Of a stretch of DNA of 48,615 nt, positions 18,526 to 27,567 are shown piece by piece. Source of the DNA: CAZCFB01 sp964511535 (GTDB lineage: Bacteria; Myxococcota_A; Polyangia; GCA-2747355; CAZCFB01); NCBI GenBank assembly GCA_964511535.1, contig CAZEFW010000057.1, positions 1 through 48,615 of the forward strand. Direction: 5' to 3'. The notes under the pieces are model-generated. The model was given only the letters and a program-made list of their open reading frames with translations, searched no databases and was not told the DNA's origin. How positions within the stretch are numbered: position 1 is the stretch's first letter; every line of letters begins with the position of its first letter. The translations under genes were made by a program, and so were the position numbers.

Positions 18526-18537
18526 AGCCCGGGCTCC

Positions 18538-21500
18538 TCAGGCGTAGCGGATGCGGAACAGCAGCGCGTAGATCAGCGGGATGAACCCGAGGGTCAGCAC
18601 CGTGGAGAAGGCGAGCCCGAAGATGATGGCGATGGCCATGGGCTCCCACATGGGCCCGCCCCCGAGCCAGAGCGGGATCATGCCGCCGATGGTGGTGACG
18701 GTGGTGAGCAGGATCGGGCGCAGGCGCACCTGCGCGGCCACCAGCACGGCGTCGGCGGGCGAGCGGCCGTTTTCATCCTGCTCGATGCGGATCCGGTCGA
18801 GCAGCACGATGGCGTTGTTGATCACGATGCCCGCCAGCGAGACCACCCCCAGCAGGGTCATGAAGCCGAAGTAGGAGCGCGCGATGAGCAGCCCCAGCAC
18901 CACCCCGATGAGAGCCAGGGGGATGGTGGTGAGGATGATCAGCGGCTTGCGCAGCCCGTTGAACTGCCCCACCAGCAGCATCAGGATCAGGAAGCCCGCG
19001 ATGGGGAGCTTGTCGTTGATCGACTTGTTCGCCTCCTCCGACGCCTTATCCGCCCCGCCCAGCTCGTACCGGGTGCGGGCGTCCCACTTTTCGCTCTGGG
19101 TGGATAGCCACGGCTTGAGCTGGGCGAACACCTGCGATGCGATGACCCCCGGCTCCAGCTGCGACGAGATGGTGATCGCCTTGAGCCGGTCCCGGCGCAG
19201 GATCTTGCCCGGGTCCCAGCGCAGCTCCAGATCGGCCACCTGCTTGAGCGGCACCGAGCGGCCGGTCTGCTGGGAGTAGACGTTGAGGGTCTCGATCTTG
19301 CCGAAGTCCCGCCGGTCGGCCTTCACCGTGCGCAGGGAGATGGGGATCACCTTGTCGTCCTCGCGGTAGGCCGTGTTCTGAAAGCCGCTGAAGATGGTCT
19401 GCAGCGACACCGCGATGTCCTGGTGGGTGATGCCCGCCATGCGCGCCCGGGCCTGGTCCACCTTCACCAGCAGCTTCTTCACCGGCAGCCCCCAGTCGTC
19501 GTCGATGTTGCGCGTGCCGGGGATGGCGCGCAGCTTCGCCTTGACCTGCTCGGCCCGGGCGAAGATCTCCTCCTTGCTTCGGCCCAGGATCTTCACCGCC
19601 ACCGGGTGCTTCACCGGCGGCCCGTAGGCCAGCGGCTTGAACTCTGCCTGCAGGTCGGGGAACCGATCGAGGCAGAAGGCGTCCAGCTTGCGCCGCGCCT
19701 CCTCGGCGGCGGCCGGCGAGGTGGTGTTGATGATCACCGCCGCGTAGGTGGCGTCCGGGGAGGTGACGTTGTAGGCGAGCCGGAACTTTGGCCCGCCGTT
19801 GCCGATGTAGGCGGTCCAGTTGGAGATCCCCTCTGCCCTGCCCTGCCCCGCGGCCAGCTCCTGGCTGATGAACCGGTCCAGCGCCTTGACCGCCGCCTCG
19901 GTGCGCTCGATGCGGGATCCTGCCGGCATGCGCAGGTCCCCCAGGAAGATGGAGGCCTTCATGGAGGGGAAGAACATGGCGGGCACGTACCGCATCAGCG
20001 ACATCACCCCGACGAAGACGCCGAGGATCAGCAGCAGGGAGACCGCCCGACGGCGCAGCATGGCGCCCAGCAGCGCGCGGTACCCCCGGTACAGCGCGCC
20101 GTCGTTCTGCTCGGCGGGCGTCGCCTCCCCCTTGACCTTGATGAACAGCACGCACAGCAGCGGGGTCATGGTCAGGGCCAGCAGCCACGAACAGAGCAGG
20201 GTGATGGTGACCACCTTGAACAGGGGCGCGGTGTACTCGCCCACGTCGGACTCGGCCAGGAAGATGGGAAGGAACGCGGCGGCGGTGGTGAGCGAGGAGA
20301 CCAGCAGCGGCACCTTCAGCTCTCCCGCCGACTGGAGCGCGGCCTCCACGGCGCGCTTGCCCCGGGACATCTGCACCATCACCGACTCGGACATGACGAT
20401 GGCGTTGTCCACCAGCAGGCCCAGGGCGATGATCAGCGAGGCGAGGGACATCTGGTCCAGGCCGATGTTGAACACCCCCATCACCAGCAGGGCCATGACG
20501 ATGGCCGTGGGGATCAGGCTGGCCACCACCAGGCCCGTGCGCAGGCCGAGGAACAGCAACATCACCACGATGACGATGGCCACCGCCTGCAGCAGGTTGG
20601 TGACGAACTCGTCGATCTTGGTGGTCACCACCTCCGGCTGGTACGCCACCAGCTCCAGGTCCACCCCGTGGGGGTAGCTGTTCTCCAGCCGCTCCAGCAG
20701 CGGCTTGACCTGCTGGCCCAGCGCGACCATGTTGCCCCCCTCCCGCATGGAGATGGCGATGCCGAGGGAGGGCTGGCCGTTGTAGCGCATGCGCACCCGC
20801 GGCGGGTCGATGTAGCCGCGGCTGATCTTGACGATGTCGGCGAGGTAGAGCAGCTCCTTGCGCCCCGGGATCCCCACCACCGTTCGCTTGATCTCCTCGA
20901 GAGACTCGAAGTTGCCGCTCGGCTCCAGGGCGATGTGCTCCTGGGCCGTATCGAGGAACCCGCCCGGGATGACGATGTTGCGCCGGGTGAGGATGTCGAG
21001 CAGCAGGTAGGGTGACAGCCCGAGCTGGGCCAGCTTCGCGTCGTCGTACTCCACGAAGATCCGCTCCTCCTGGGCGCCGTGGATGTTCACCTTGGCCACG
21101 TCGGGCAGCAGCAGCAGCTCGTCGCGGATCTCGTCTGCCACCTCCTTGAGCTCGGCGTAGGAGTACCCCTCCCCCGTCAGGGCGGCCACGATGCCGAACA
21201 CGTCGCCGAACTCGTCGTTGATGGTGGGCCCGATCACGCCGTCGGGCAGGTCGGGCCGCACCCGATCCACCTTGCGCCGCAGCTTGTCCCATATGGGCTG
21301 CAGCTCGGTGTACTCCGGCTTCAGCTCCACCATGATGATGGAGACGCCGGTGCGGTTGGTGGAGGTGACATGCTTCAGCTCCGGCATCTCCTGGATCGCC
21401 TTCTCCAGCTTGTCCGAGATGAGCATCTCCATGCGCTCCGGGTTGGCCCCCGGGTAGCGCGTCTGCACCTGGGCGAAGCGGATGATGAACCCCGGATCCT

Positions 21501-21606
21501 CGTCCCGCGGCATCGCGCGGTAGGTGTTGATGCCGGCGAAGATCATCACCGCAAGGGCCACCGCCGTGGTGGTCCTGTTGTCCAGCGCTATCCTGGTGAT
21601 GTTCAT
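18538..21606 (-). CDS. RND efflux pump inner-membrane permease (HAE1/AcrB type)
   Basis: 1022 aa, the normal length for hydrophobe/amphiphile RND pumps, with twelve predicted membrane segments and two large periplasmic loops. Visible marks are the N-terminal helix (IALDNRTTTAVALAVMIFAG), the TM4 proton-relay region LGLLVDNAIVMSESV, SLTTAAAFLPIFL after it, and the second-half copy LVSLAGIVINNAIVLLDRI. It trades protons for export of drugs or other amphiphiles. The start overlaps the adaptor stop by 4 nt, making it the last gene of the operon. The family variant, with VRPDLPDGVIGPTINDEFGD, resembles pumps for biocides or solvents; the substrate cannot be assigned. Confidence 0.95.
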   Translation of the reverse strand: MNITRIALDNRTTTAVALAVMIFAGINTYRAMPRDEDPGFIIRFAQVQTRYPGANPERMEMLISDKLEKAIQEMPELKHVTSTNRTGVSIIMVELKPEYTELQPIWDKLRRKVDRVRPDLPDGVIGPTINDEFGDVFGIVAALTGEGYSYAELKEVADEIRDELLLLPDVAKVNIHGAQEERIFVEYDDAKLAQLGLSPYLLLDILTRRNIVIPGGFLDTAQEHIALEPSGNFESLEEIKRTVVGIPGRKELLYLADIVKISRGYIDPPRVRMRYNGQPSLGIAISMREGGNMVALGQQVKPLLERLENSYPHGVDLELVAYQPEVVTTKIDEFVTNLLQAVAIVIVVMLLFLGLRTGLVVASLIPTAIVMALLVMGVFNIGLDQMSLASLIIALGLLVDNAIVMSESVMVQMSRGKRAVEAALQSAGELKVPLLVSSLTTAAAFLPIFLAESDVGEYTAPLFKVVTITLLCSWLLALTMTPLLCVLFIKVKGEATPAEQNDGALYRGYRALLGAMLRRRAVSLLLILGVFVGVMSLMRYVPAMFFPSMKASIFLGDLRMPAGSRIERTEAAVKALDRFISQELAAGQGRAEGISNWTAYIGNGGPKFRLAYNVTSPDATYAAVIINTTSPAAAEEARRKLDAFCLDRFPDLQAEFKPLAYGPPVKHPVAVKILGRSKEEIFARAEQVKAKLRAIPGTRNIDDDWGLPVKKLLVKVDQARARMAGITHQDIAVSLQTIFSGFQNTAYREDDKVIPISLRTVKADRRDFGKIETLNVYSQQTGRSVPLKQVADLELRWDPGKILRRDRLKAITISSQLEPGVIASQVFAQLKPWLSTQSEKWDARTRYELGGADKASEEANKSINDKLPIAGFLILMLLVGQFNGLRKPLIILTTIPLALIGVVLGLLIARSYFGFMTLLGVVSLAGIVINNAIVLLDRIRIEQDENGRSPADAVLVAAQVRLRPILLTTVTTIGGMIPLWLGGGPMWEPMAIAIIFGLAFSTVLTLGFIPLIYALLFRIRYA

Positions 21607-22733
21607 TTCCCCCCCACCCCCGGCATGAGCTTGACCTCCAGGCCGTCGCGGATCTTGCTCACCCCGGCGGTGATGAGCAGGTCGCCCACCTTGAGCCCGC
21701 TCAACAGCTCCAGCCCCGCAGAGGAGAGCTCGCCCACCTTCACCGCCCGGCGGCGCACCGTGGCCTTGCCCTCGCCCGCTGGCTCCGCGATGTAGACGAA
21801 CCGCCCCGCGGAGTCCTGGCCCACTGCCACCGGCGGCACCGAGAAGCTGCTCGCCGCGGCCTTGCCCGCCAGCTCGAAGGCCAGCTCGGCCGCCATGCCG
21901 GCGCGGAGCTCCGCGGGCGGATCCTTGATGGTGGCGATGACCGCGTAGGTGGCGCCCATTCCGGCGGCGGTGACGCCAACCTCGGTCACCACGGCGTCGA
22001 ACGTCTTGCCAGGCAGGGCGGAGAGGGTGACCTTCGCCGCTGCCCCCTGCTTGATCTGGCCGATGAAGGCCTCGGGCACCGACGCGTTGACCTCGGGCCG
22101 CGCGCCAGAGGAGAGCACCGCGATGGTGCGGCCGGGGCTGGTGTTCTCCCCCACCTCGGCGGTCACCATGGAGATGGCCCCGGCGCCGGGCGCCTTGAGC
22201 CGGGTGTAGGCCAGCTGGGACCGGGCCAGCTGGATCTGCTTGGCCGCGGCGCCGGCGCTGGCCCTGGCCGAGGCGTGGGCCGCGCGGGCGCTGTCCAGGT
22301 CCGCCCTTGAGGCGCTGCTCGCCTCGTACAGTTTCTGGACCCGGGTGTAGGTGGCCCGGGCGTTGACCACCTGGGCCCTGGCCTGGGCGTAGGCCGCCTG
22401 GGCCTGCTGCACCTGCAGCTTGAGGTCCCGGTCGTCCACCTCGGCGATGAGCTGGCCCTTCTTGACCCGCTGCCCCACCTTCACCTTCAAGGTCTTGATG
22501 CTGCCGCTGACCTTGAAGCTGAGCTTCGACTCCATGCTCGACTGCGTGACCCCGGAGAAGCGGCGCAGCTTCCCGCCGCCGCCCGCCTTGATCTCCAGGG
22601 TGCGCACCGGCCGGATCGCCGGCGCGGTGGCCGGGGCCTGCTCCTTTTCACAGCCGCCCGCGCTCGCCACGAGCAGGAGGGCCAGGGGGAACAACAGGGT
22701 GCTCGCGTCGTTCGGTTGGTGCCGTCTCTTCAT
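21603..22733 (-). CDS. RND periplasmic adaptor (membrane fusion) lipoprotein
   Basis: 376 aa. The signal ends VASAGGC, a good lipobox, so the mature protein is lipid-anchored. Domain order follows the adaptor family: a beta-barrel lead-in (VRTLEIKAGGGGKLRRFSG), half of a lipoyl domain (FKVSGSIKTLKVKVGQRVKKGQLIAEVD), an alpha-helical hairpin rich in Ala/Gln at about residues 110-185, the second lipoyl half (RLKAPGAGAISMVTAEVGENTSPG), then beta-barrel and membrane-proximal domains. The start ATG sits in an ATGA overlap with the upstream gene's stop. A long upstream open extension in the same frame is only antisense-free read-through of the previous gene and was ignored. Confidence 0.95.
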   Translation of the reverse strand: MKRRHQPNDASTLLFPLALLLVASAGGCEKEQAPATAPAIRPVRTLEIKAGGGGKLRRFSGVTQSSMESKLSFKVSGSIKTLKVKVGQRVKKGQLIAEVDDRDLKLQVQQAQAAYAQARAQVVNARATYTRVQKLYEASSASRADLDSARAAHASARASAGAAAKQIQLARSQLAYTRLKAPGAGAISMVTAEVGENTSPGRTIAVLSSGARPEVNASVPEAFIGQIKQGAAAKVTLSALPGKTFDAVVTEVGVTAAGMGATYAVIATIKDPPAELRAGMAAELAFELAGKAAASSFSVPPVAVGQDSAGRFVYIAEPAGEGKATVRRRAVKVGELSSAGLELLSGLKVGDLLITAGVSKIRDGLEVKLMPGVGGK

Positions 22734-25129
22734 CGTGCGCCTCCGCGCTTGCTGCTGAATTCCTTGAGCCGGCGGAACCACGCCTCCCGCTCCTCGTCCG
22801 AAAACAAGAAGAAGGTCCGGTTGGCCATGGCTCGCTGGGCGTTGATCAGGTCGAGGTGAAAGTCGCACAGGGCCACCGCGGCGGCCAGGCGCGAGGCGAG
22901 GGCCGCGTTCTGCGCGTCCAGCAGGACGGTGATGTTGGCCGCGCCGCGGGAGTACGCCTCGGTGACCAGCTTCAGGCTGCGGTCCGCCGCCGCGGCCGCG
23001 TCCCGGGACAGGGCGATGCCCGGGAAGGAGGCGCCCGCCTGGTGCATGGCCGCGCGGATCTTGCGCTCCAGCTCCAGCGCCAGGGCCTGGCGCTGGGTGC
23101 GCAGGCGGGTCAGCTCCTTGTTGGCCTGGAGCATGGCGTGGATCTTGGCGCCCCCCTCCAGCAGGTCCCACGACAGAGAGAACGCCGCGGTCCAGCTGGT
23201 GTCGTCCTGGGAGCCGAACAGGCCGCTCATGCCCTGGGGCAGCCCCGAGAGGTCGGGCGCGTCCTTGCCGCCGGTGGCCAGGTAGTGATCCAGGGAGAAG
23301 GAGAAGGCCAGGGTCGGCACCACGTTGGACAGCCGGGCCGACAGCAGCGCCCGCTCCTGGGCCTCGATGGCACGGTCCAGCTGCTTCAGCTCCGGCGCCG
23401 CGACCAGGCCCTCCTGCACCATGAACTCCCGCAGCTCCCTGAAGCTCCACGGGTCCTTCACGTGGCCGGTGATGGCGCTCTGCCCCCCCGACGGGTCGAA
23501 GCCGGGCAGGCCGGCGTCCATGATCTCCACCGGTTCCTCCTGGGGGCGGCGGCGCAGGGCGTTGAGGGCGATCTCCGTCTGGTTTCGCCCGGACACCGCC
23601 TTGATCACGGCCCCCTTGTCGTTGGCCAGCTTCGCCTCCCAGCGGTAGATGTCCGCCTTGCTGGCGGCGCCGATGGCCTCGCGCACCCGGGCCAGCTCCA
23701 GGTTCTTGCGGGTCACCGCCAGGTCCGCCTTGCGGATGCGCTCCAGGGTGCGGGCCTTGCTCACGTTCAGGAACGTGCTGGCCGTGGCGGCCATGATGTC
23801 CAGCTCCAGCTCGGCCAGCTGCTGCTCCCGGCCCTGCTGCGCGCTCTTCTGGATCGAGATGTTGGCCAGGGCCCCCTCATTGAACAGCAGCTGGGTGGCC
23901 TTCACCCTGGCCATGAGGCTGCGCTCGTAGCCGCCGAAGAGCGGGTTGGCCCGGTCCTCGTCGATGAAGGCCGCGGCGAATGACGCGCCCACGCTGGGCA
24001 GGTACTTCGCGATGGCCTTGCGCCGCTCGTAGACGCCCGCCGCCACGCTCTGCTTGCCCGCCAGCAGCGAGAGGTTCGCCGCCACCGCCTGCTTCACCGC
24101 GTCGCGCACCGTGAGCTTCACCGTCGGCGCCGACCGCTTGCGGCCCAGCAGCTCCGCCTCGGTCAGCGTGTCCCAGCCCGGGCGGAAGCCGATGGCGCGG
24201 GCGGTCTCCATGTTGACGGTGAAGGCGGGCGGCCCGTCCGACAGCAGCACGTTGAACCCGGCGGGGTCCTCCCCCAGCAGGATGCGCTGCACGCTCAGGG
24301 CCACGCGCCGGGACCGCCGCGCCATGTTCTCCCTGGCCGAGATGCCCACCAGCACGCCGCGCTCCACCAGGTGCCGACCCAGGGGGCTGAGGCTGGGCAG
24401 CTTGCGCCGGTTCAGCTGCTTGATCAGCGCCCGGGCGCTGGACGCATCGTCCCGCGGCGTGAGCATCAGGCACGCCGCGTCCACGCCCCCGGGGATCTTC
24501 ACCGCCGGGCCGCCGGCGGCCTCGGGCACCGGCACGAACACCAGCTCTATCCCCTCGGCCTTCAGCTCCCCGGCCACCTTCTCGCCGATCTTGGGGAACG
24601 CGGTGTAAATCTCCTGGTAGACGAACACCGCCAGCTTCTTGAACGGGACCATCTTGCGGAAGTCGAGCACGCTGCGGCGGAAGTGCCCCGGCTTGGTGAT
24701 GTAGGTCAGGTTCTTCACCCCGCTCTTGCCCGCCTTGATCGGCACCCCCTGGGCCTCTGCGTCGAACACCGTCACCGCTATGGTCGGCCTGGGGAACACG
24801 CCCCGCCGGGCCACCACGTGGGACGCGAAGGGGCCGAAGGCGATGACCAGATCCGCCGGCAGGGTGTCGAACAGCCGATCCGCCATGCCCTTGATGCCGG
24901 CGTGGGTGTAGTCCCCGGTGAGCGCCAGGTCCGCGGGGAAGGTGACATCGAACTCCCCCTCGGTCAGGGCCAGCACTTCCTTCTTGATCCTGTCCAGGGT
25001 CTGGTTCATCCGCGCGGAGGGGCCGTCCACCAGCACGCCGACGCGCACGGTCTTGCGGGCCAGGGCTGGCGACGCCGACGCCGACGCCAGGGCGATGACA
25101 GCAGCCAGGACTGCGGTTCGCTTCATCAT
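22730..25129 (-). CDS. Fusion of ABC-type substrate-binding domain and TolC-like outer-membrane factor
   Basis: 799 aa, first gene of the RND operon. ATG 25129 follows GAGGA and gives a signal peptide (RTAVLAAVIALASASASPALA). Residues about 27-315 look like a periplasmic binding protein of the PF04392 (ABC_sub_bind) type: VRVGVLVDGPSARMNQTL, LVIAFGPFASHV, ITKPGHFRRSVLDFRKMVPFKKLAVFVYQ, ACLMLTPRDD. Residues about 345-790 are a TolC/OEP channel: VKLTVRDAVKQAVAANLSLLAGK, long Ala/Leu/Gln coiled helices in two halves, and a final VTEAYSRGAANITVLLDAQNAAL repeat. TolC proteins are normally about 420-500 aa, so the binding domain is an addition. Its likely place is the periplasm, next to the channel, perhaps to sense or gather substrate. 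Confidence 0.85.
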   Translation of the reverse strand: MMKRTAVLAAVIALASASASPALARKTVRVGVLVDGPSARMNQTLDRIKKEVLALTEGEFDVTFPADLALTGDYTHAGIKGMADRLFDTLPADLVIAFGPFASHVVARRGVFPRPTIAVTVFDAEAQGVPIKAGKSGVKNLTYITKPGHFRRSVLDFRKMVPFKKLAVFVYQEIYTAFPKIGEKVAGELKAEGIELVFVPVPEAAGGPAVKIPGGVDAACLMLTPRDDASSARALIKQLNRRKLPSLSPLGRHLVERGVLVGISARENMARRSRRVALSVQRILLGEDPAGFNVLLSDGPPAFTVNMETARAIGFRPGWDTLTEAELLGRKRSAPTVKLTVRDAVKQAVAANLSLLAGKQSVAAGVYERRKAIAKYLPSVGASFAAAFIDEDRANPLFGGYERSLMARVKATQLLFNEGALANISIQKSAQQGREQQLAELELDIMAATASTFLNVSKARTLERIRKADLAVTRKNLELARVREAIGAASKADIYRWEAKLANDKGAVIKAVSGRNQTEIALNALRRRPQEEPVEIMDAGLPGFDPSGGQSAITGHVKDPWSFRELREFMVQEGLVAAPELKQLDRAIEAQERALLSARLSNVVPTLAFSFSLDHYLATGGKDAPDLSGLPQGMSGLFGSQDDTSWTAAFSLSWDLLEGGAKIHAMLQANKELTRLRTQRQALALELERKIRAAMHQAGASFPGIALSRDAAAAADRSLKLVTEAYSRGAANITVLLDAQNAALASRLAAAVALCDFHLDLINAQRAMANRTFFLFSDEEREAWFRRLKEFSSKRGGAR

Positions 25130-25310
25130 TTTTTTTCCTCACTCGCGTGAGAGGTGAGTTGGTCAACTGGTTGAAAGCATGTGCCCGGATCCGCCCGAAG
25201 GCTACCACAGCGATCGGGCGGCGGTCCCGAGGCGCCTTGCGCCGTGGCCGACCACGTGACATCCAGATCTGCTGCTGCATCGGAGGGGGCTTGGACCTTG
25301 AGGAGGCCCA
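25130..25310. other. Divergent intergenic region of efflux operon and CDGSH-Rieske-ThDP gene
   Basis: 181 nt. It holds the efflux-operon promoter on the minus strand and that of the fusion enzyme on the plus strand. Two inverted repeats lie close to the efflux start (25138-25151 and 25157-25174). The plus gene has a GAGGAGG ribosome binding site at about 25301. No clear -35/-10 pair is visible. Confidence 0.5.
25157..25174. promoter_or_regulatory. Candidate repressor operator of the RND operon
   Basis: Two overlapping perfect inverted repeats: AGTTG-GT-CAACT (25157-25168) and TCAAC-TG-GTTGA (25163-25174). They lie 28 nt upstream of the TolC-fusion start, a usual place for a TetR- or MarR-type operator of an efflux operon. 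A third repeat, CTCAC-TCGC-GTGAG (25138-25151), lies closer to the start. No regulator gene is adjacent, so the binding protein is unknown. Confidence 0.4.
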
Positions 25311-27533
25311 ATGTCGGAACCAAAAATCGTCGCCCGTGTCCCTGTGGGGGTGAAGCTCGAGGCAGGCAAGACCTACTACTGGTGCGCCTGCGGGCTCTCC
25401 AACGTCCAGCCGTTCTGCGACGGCTCTCACCAGGGGACCGATCTGTCGCCGGTGCCGTTCACGCCGGACAAGGACAGCACCGAGTACCTGTGCCAGTGCA
25501 AGCACACCGCGACGCCGCCCCACTGCGACGGGAGCCACAACGCGCTCGAGGCAGAAGACGCGGGCGGCGCGGACAGTGAGACGCTCGAATGGCACCGGGT
25601 GGCCGGCCCCGGGGAGCTGAAGGAGGGAGAGGTGCGCCCGGTGCAGGCCGGCGACAGGTCCATCGCCCTGACCTGCTTCGAGGGCAAGATCGGCGCCCTG
25701 GACAACGCCTGCCCGCACCAGGGCGGCCCCCTGGGCGAGGCCTCCATCGAGGACCGGTGGCTGCGGTGTCCCTGGCACGGCTGGGACTTCCACCCCCTCA
25801 CCGGCGGGTCGCCTGACGGCCACGACGACGGCGTGCAGACATACCCCGTGGAGCTGCGCGAGGACGGCGTGTACGTCCAGGTCGCGCGGCCGGGCGCGCA
25901 GGTCCGGACCGTCTCCAATGTGATGGTGGAGACCATGGTCAGCTGGGGATTGACCCATGTGTTCGGCATGGTGGGGCACTCCAACCTCGGCCTGGCCGAC
26001 GCCATCCGGACGCAGGAGGCGGCGGGCGAGCTGACCTTCATCGGGGTCCGCCACGAGGGCGCGGCCGCGTTCGCCTGCTCGGGCTACGCCAAGCTCACGG
26101 GGCGCCCCGCGGCGTGCCTGACCATCGCCGGCCCTGGCGCGACCAACCTGCTGACCGGCCTGTGGGACGCCCGGGTGGATCGGGCGCCGGTGCTGGCGCT
26201 CACGGGCCAGGTCAATACCCAGGTCTTCGGCCCCGGCGCGTTCCAGGAGATCGACCTGGCCTCGGCGTTCGAGGCGGTCACCACCTTCAGCCAGACGGTG
26301 CTGCCCAACAGCAACCACGCCGAGCTGGTCAACCTCGCGCTGAAGCACGCCACGATCCAGCGCGATGTGTCGCACCTGATCTTCCCTGACGAGGTGCAGG
26401 TGATCCCGGCGGGTGATGACGCGCAGCCGTCGGGTCCGGAGGGGCGCCTGGCTCGGGGCGTGATGGCGCCCTCCCCCGCCTCGGTGGACGACGCCGTGGC
26501 GCTGCTGGGAGACGCCGCGCGGCCGGCCATCATCGTGGGCTACGGCGCGCGGGACGCCATGGCGGAGGTCATGACCCTGGCCGAGGCCCTCGAGGCCCCG
26601 GTGCTGACCACGTTCAAGGCCAAGGGGCAGCTCCCGGACGACCACCCCCTGGCGGCCGGCGTGCTGGGCCGCAGCGGCACGCCGGTGGCGAGCTGGGTGA
26701 TGAACGAGGCGGACCTGCTGCTGGTGTTCGGGGCCTCATTCTCCAACCACACCGGCGTGGACCCGAAGAAGAAGATCATCCAGGTCGACTTCGACCGCAT
26801 GGCCCTGGGCAAGTTCCACCCGGTGCAGGCGCCCATCTGGGGGGAGATCGAGGTCACCGCCCGGGTGCTGCGCTCCAGGCTGAGGGATCGGCCCGCCACC
26901 CGGGTCCAGCGCCAGGAGCTGGTGGCGCGCCACGAGCTGTGGCGGGAGGAGAAACGGCGCCGGGCGGCCCGGGACCGCGGCCGCGGGCTGAACTCCGCCA
27001 GCATCTTCGCCGCTCTCGGCGACCAGGTGGACGCCGACGCCGTCATCGCCGTGGACGTGGGCAACAACACCTACTCCTTCGGCCGCTACTTCGAGTGCAA
27101 ACGCCAGGCGGTGCTCATGTCCGGCTACCTCGGGTCCATCGGCTTCGCCTTCCCGGCTGCCATGGGCGCGTGGGCGGCCACCCAGGCTGCGGCCGAACAC
27201 CGAGGCCGCCAGGTGGTGTCCGTCAGCGGCGACGGCGGGTTCGGGCAGTACCTGGCCGAGTTCACCACGGCGGTGAAGTACGGCATGGGCATCACCCACG
27301 TGCTGCTCAACAACGGCGAGCTGGGCAAGATCTCCAAGGAGCAGCGCGCCGCCAACTGGGAGGTGTGGCAGACCTCTCTGCGCAACCCGGACTTCGCAGA
27401 GTACGCCCGCAGCTGCGGCGGCCTCGGCGTGCGGGTGGAGCGGATCGAGGAGCTGGAGCGAGCCCTGCGCGCCGCCCTCGACTTCGACGGGCCCGCCCTG
27501 GTGGACATCCGCGCCGACGCCGAGTTGATCTGA
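25311..27533 (+). CDS. Two CDGSH motifs + Rieske domain + thiamine-diphosphate enzyme, single protein
   Basis: 740 aa, ATG after GAGGAGG. Three metal or cofactor modules in order. (1) Two CDGSH 2Fe-2S motifs: Cys25, Cys27, Cys36, His40 and Cys61, Cys63, Cys72, His76, each fitting CxCxx(S/T)xxxPxCDGxH. (2) A Rieske domain at about 92-190 with Cys134-His136 (CPHQGG) and Cys153-His156 (CPWHGWDF). (3) A pyruvate-oxidase/acetolactate-synthase-like ThDP enzyme from about 198: catalytic Glu in VRHEGAAAF, AGPGATNLLTG, and the ThDP/Mg motif GDGG ... LNNGELG near the C-terminus. The reaction is unknown; a 2-oxo acid or acyl-group enzyme whose electrons pass to the iron-sulfur part is the inference. No frameshift or internal start separates the parts. 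Confidence 0.9.
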   Translation: MSEPKIVARVPVGVKLEAGKTYYWCACGLSNVQPFCDGSHQGTDLSPVPFTPDKDSTEYLCQCKHTATPPHCDGSHNALEAEDAGGADSETLEWHRVAGPGELKEGEVRPVQAGDRSIALTCFEGKIGALDNACPHQGGPLGEASIEDRWLRCPWHGWDFHPLTGGSPDGHDDGVQTYPVELREDGVYVQVARPGAQVRTVSNVMVETMVSWGLTHVFGMVGHSNLGLADAIRTQEAAGELTFIGVRHEGAAAFACSGYAKLTGRPAACLTIAGPGATNLLTGLWDARVDRAPVLALTGQVNTQVFGPGAFQEIDLASAFEAVTTFSQTVLPNSNHAELVNLALKHATIQRDVSHLIFPDEVQVIPAGDDAQPSGPEGRLARGVMAPSPASVDDAVALLGDAARPAIIVGYGARDAMAEVMTLAEALEAPVLTTFKAKGQLPDDHPLAAGVLGRSGTPVASWVMNEADLLLVFGASFSNHTGVDPKKKIIQVDFDRMALGKFHPVQAPIWGEIEVTARVLRSRLRDRPATRVQRQELVARHELWREEKRRRAARDRGRGLNSASIFAALGDQVDADAVIAVDVGNNTYSFGRYFECKRQAVLMSGYLGSIGFAFPAAMGAWAATQAAAEHRGRQVVSVSGDGGFGQYLAEFTTAVKYGMGITHVLLNNGELGKISKEQRAANWEVWQTSLRNPDFAEYARSCGGLGVRVERIEELERALRAALDFDGPALVDIRADAELI

Positions 27534-27567
27534 TCTGGCCCGGGGCCCCGTCGCCGCTGGACGCGGC

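Noticed and set aside
18526..18537. Terminator between the T6SS module and the RND gene
   Set aside because: AGCCCGGGCT is palindromic, but too short and without a T-run.
22733..23450. Longer N-terminus of the RND adaptor
   Set aside because: The open extension overlaps the TolC-fusion gene. The lipoprotein signal and ATGA overlap support the start at 22733.
23877..26645. 922-codon minus-strand frame linking the efflux and ThDP regions
   Set aside because: It runs through the divergent promoter region and antisense to the ThDP enzyme; no domain visible.
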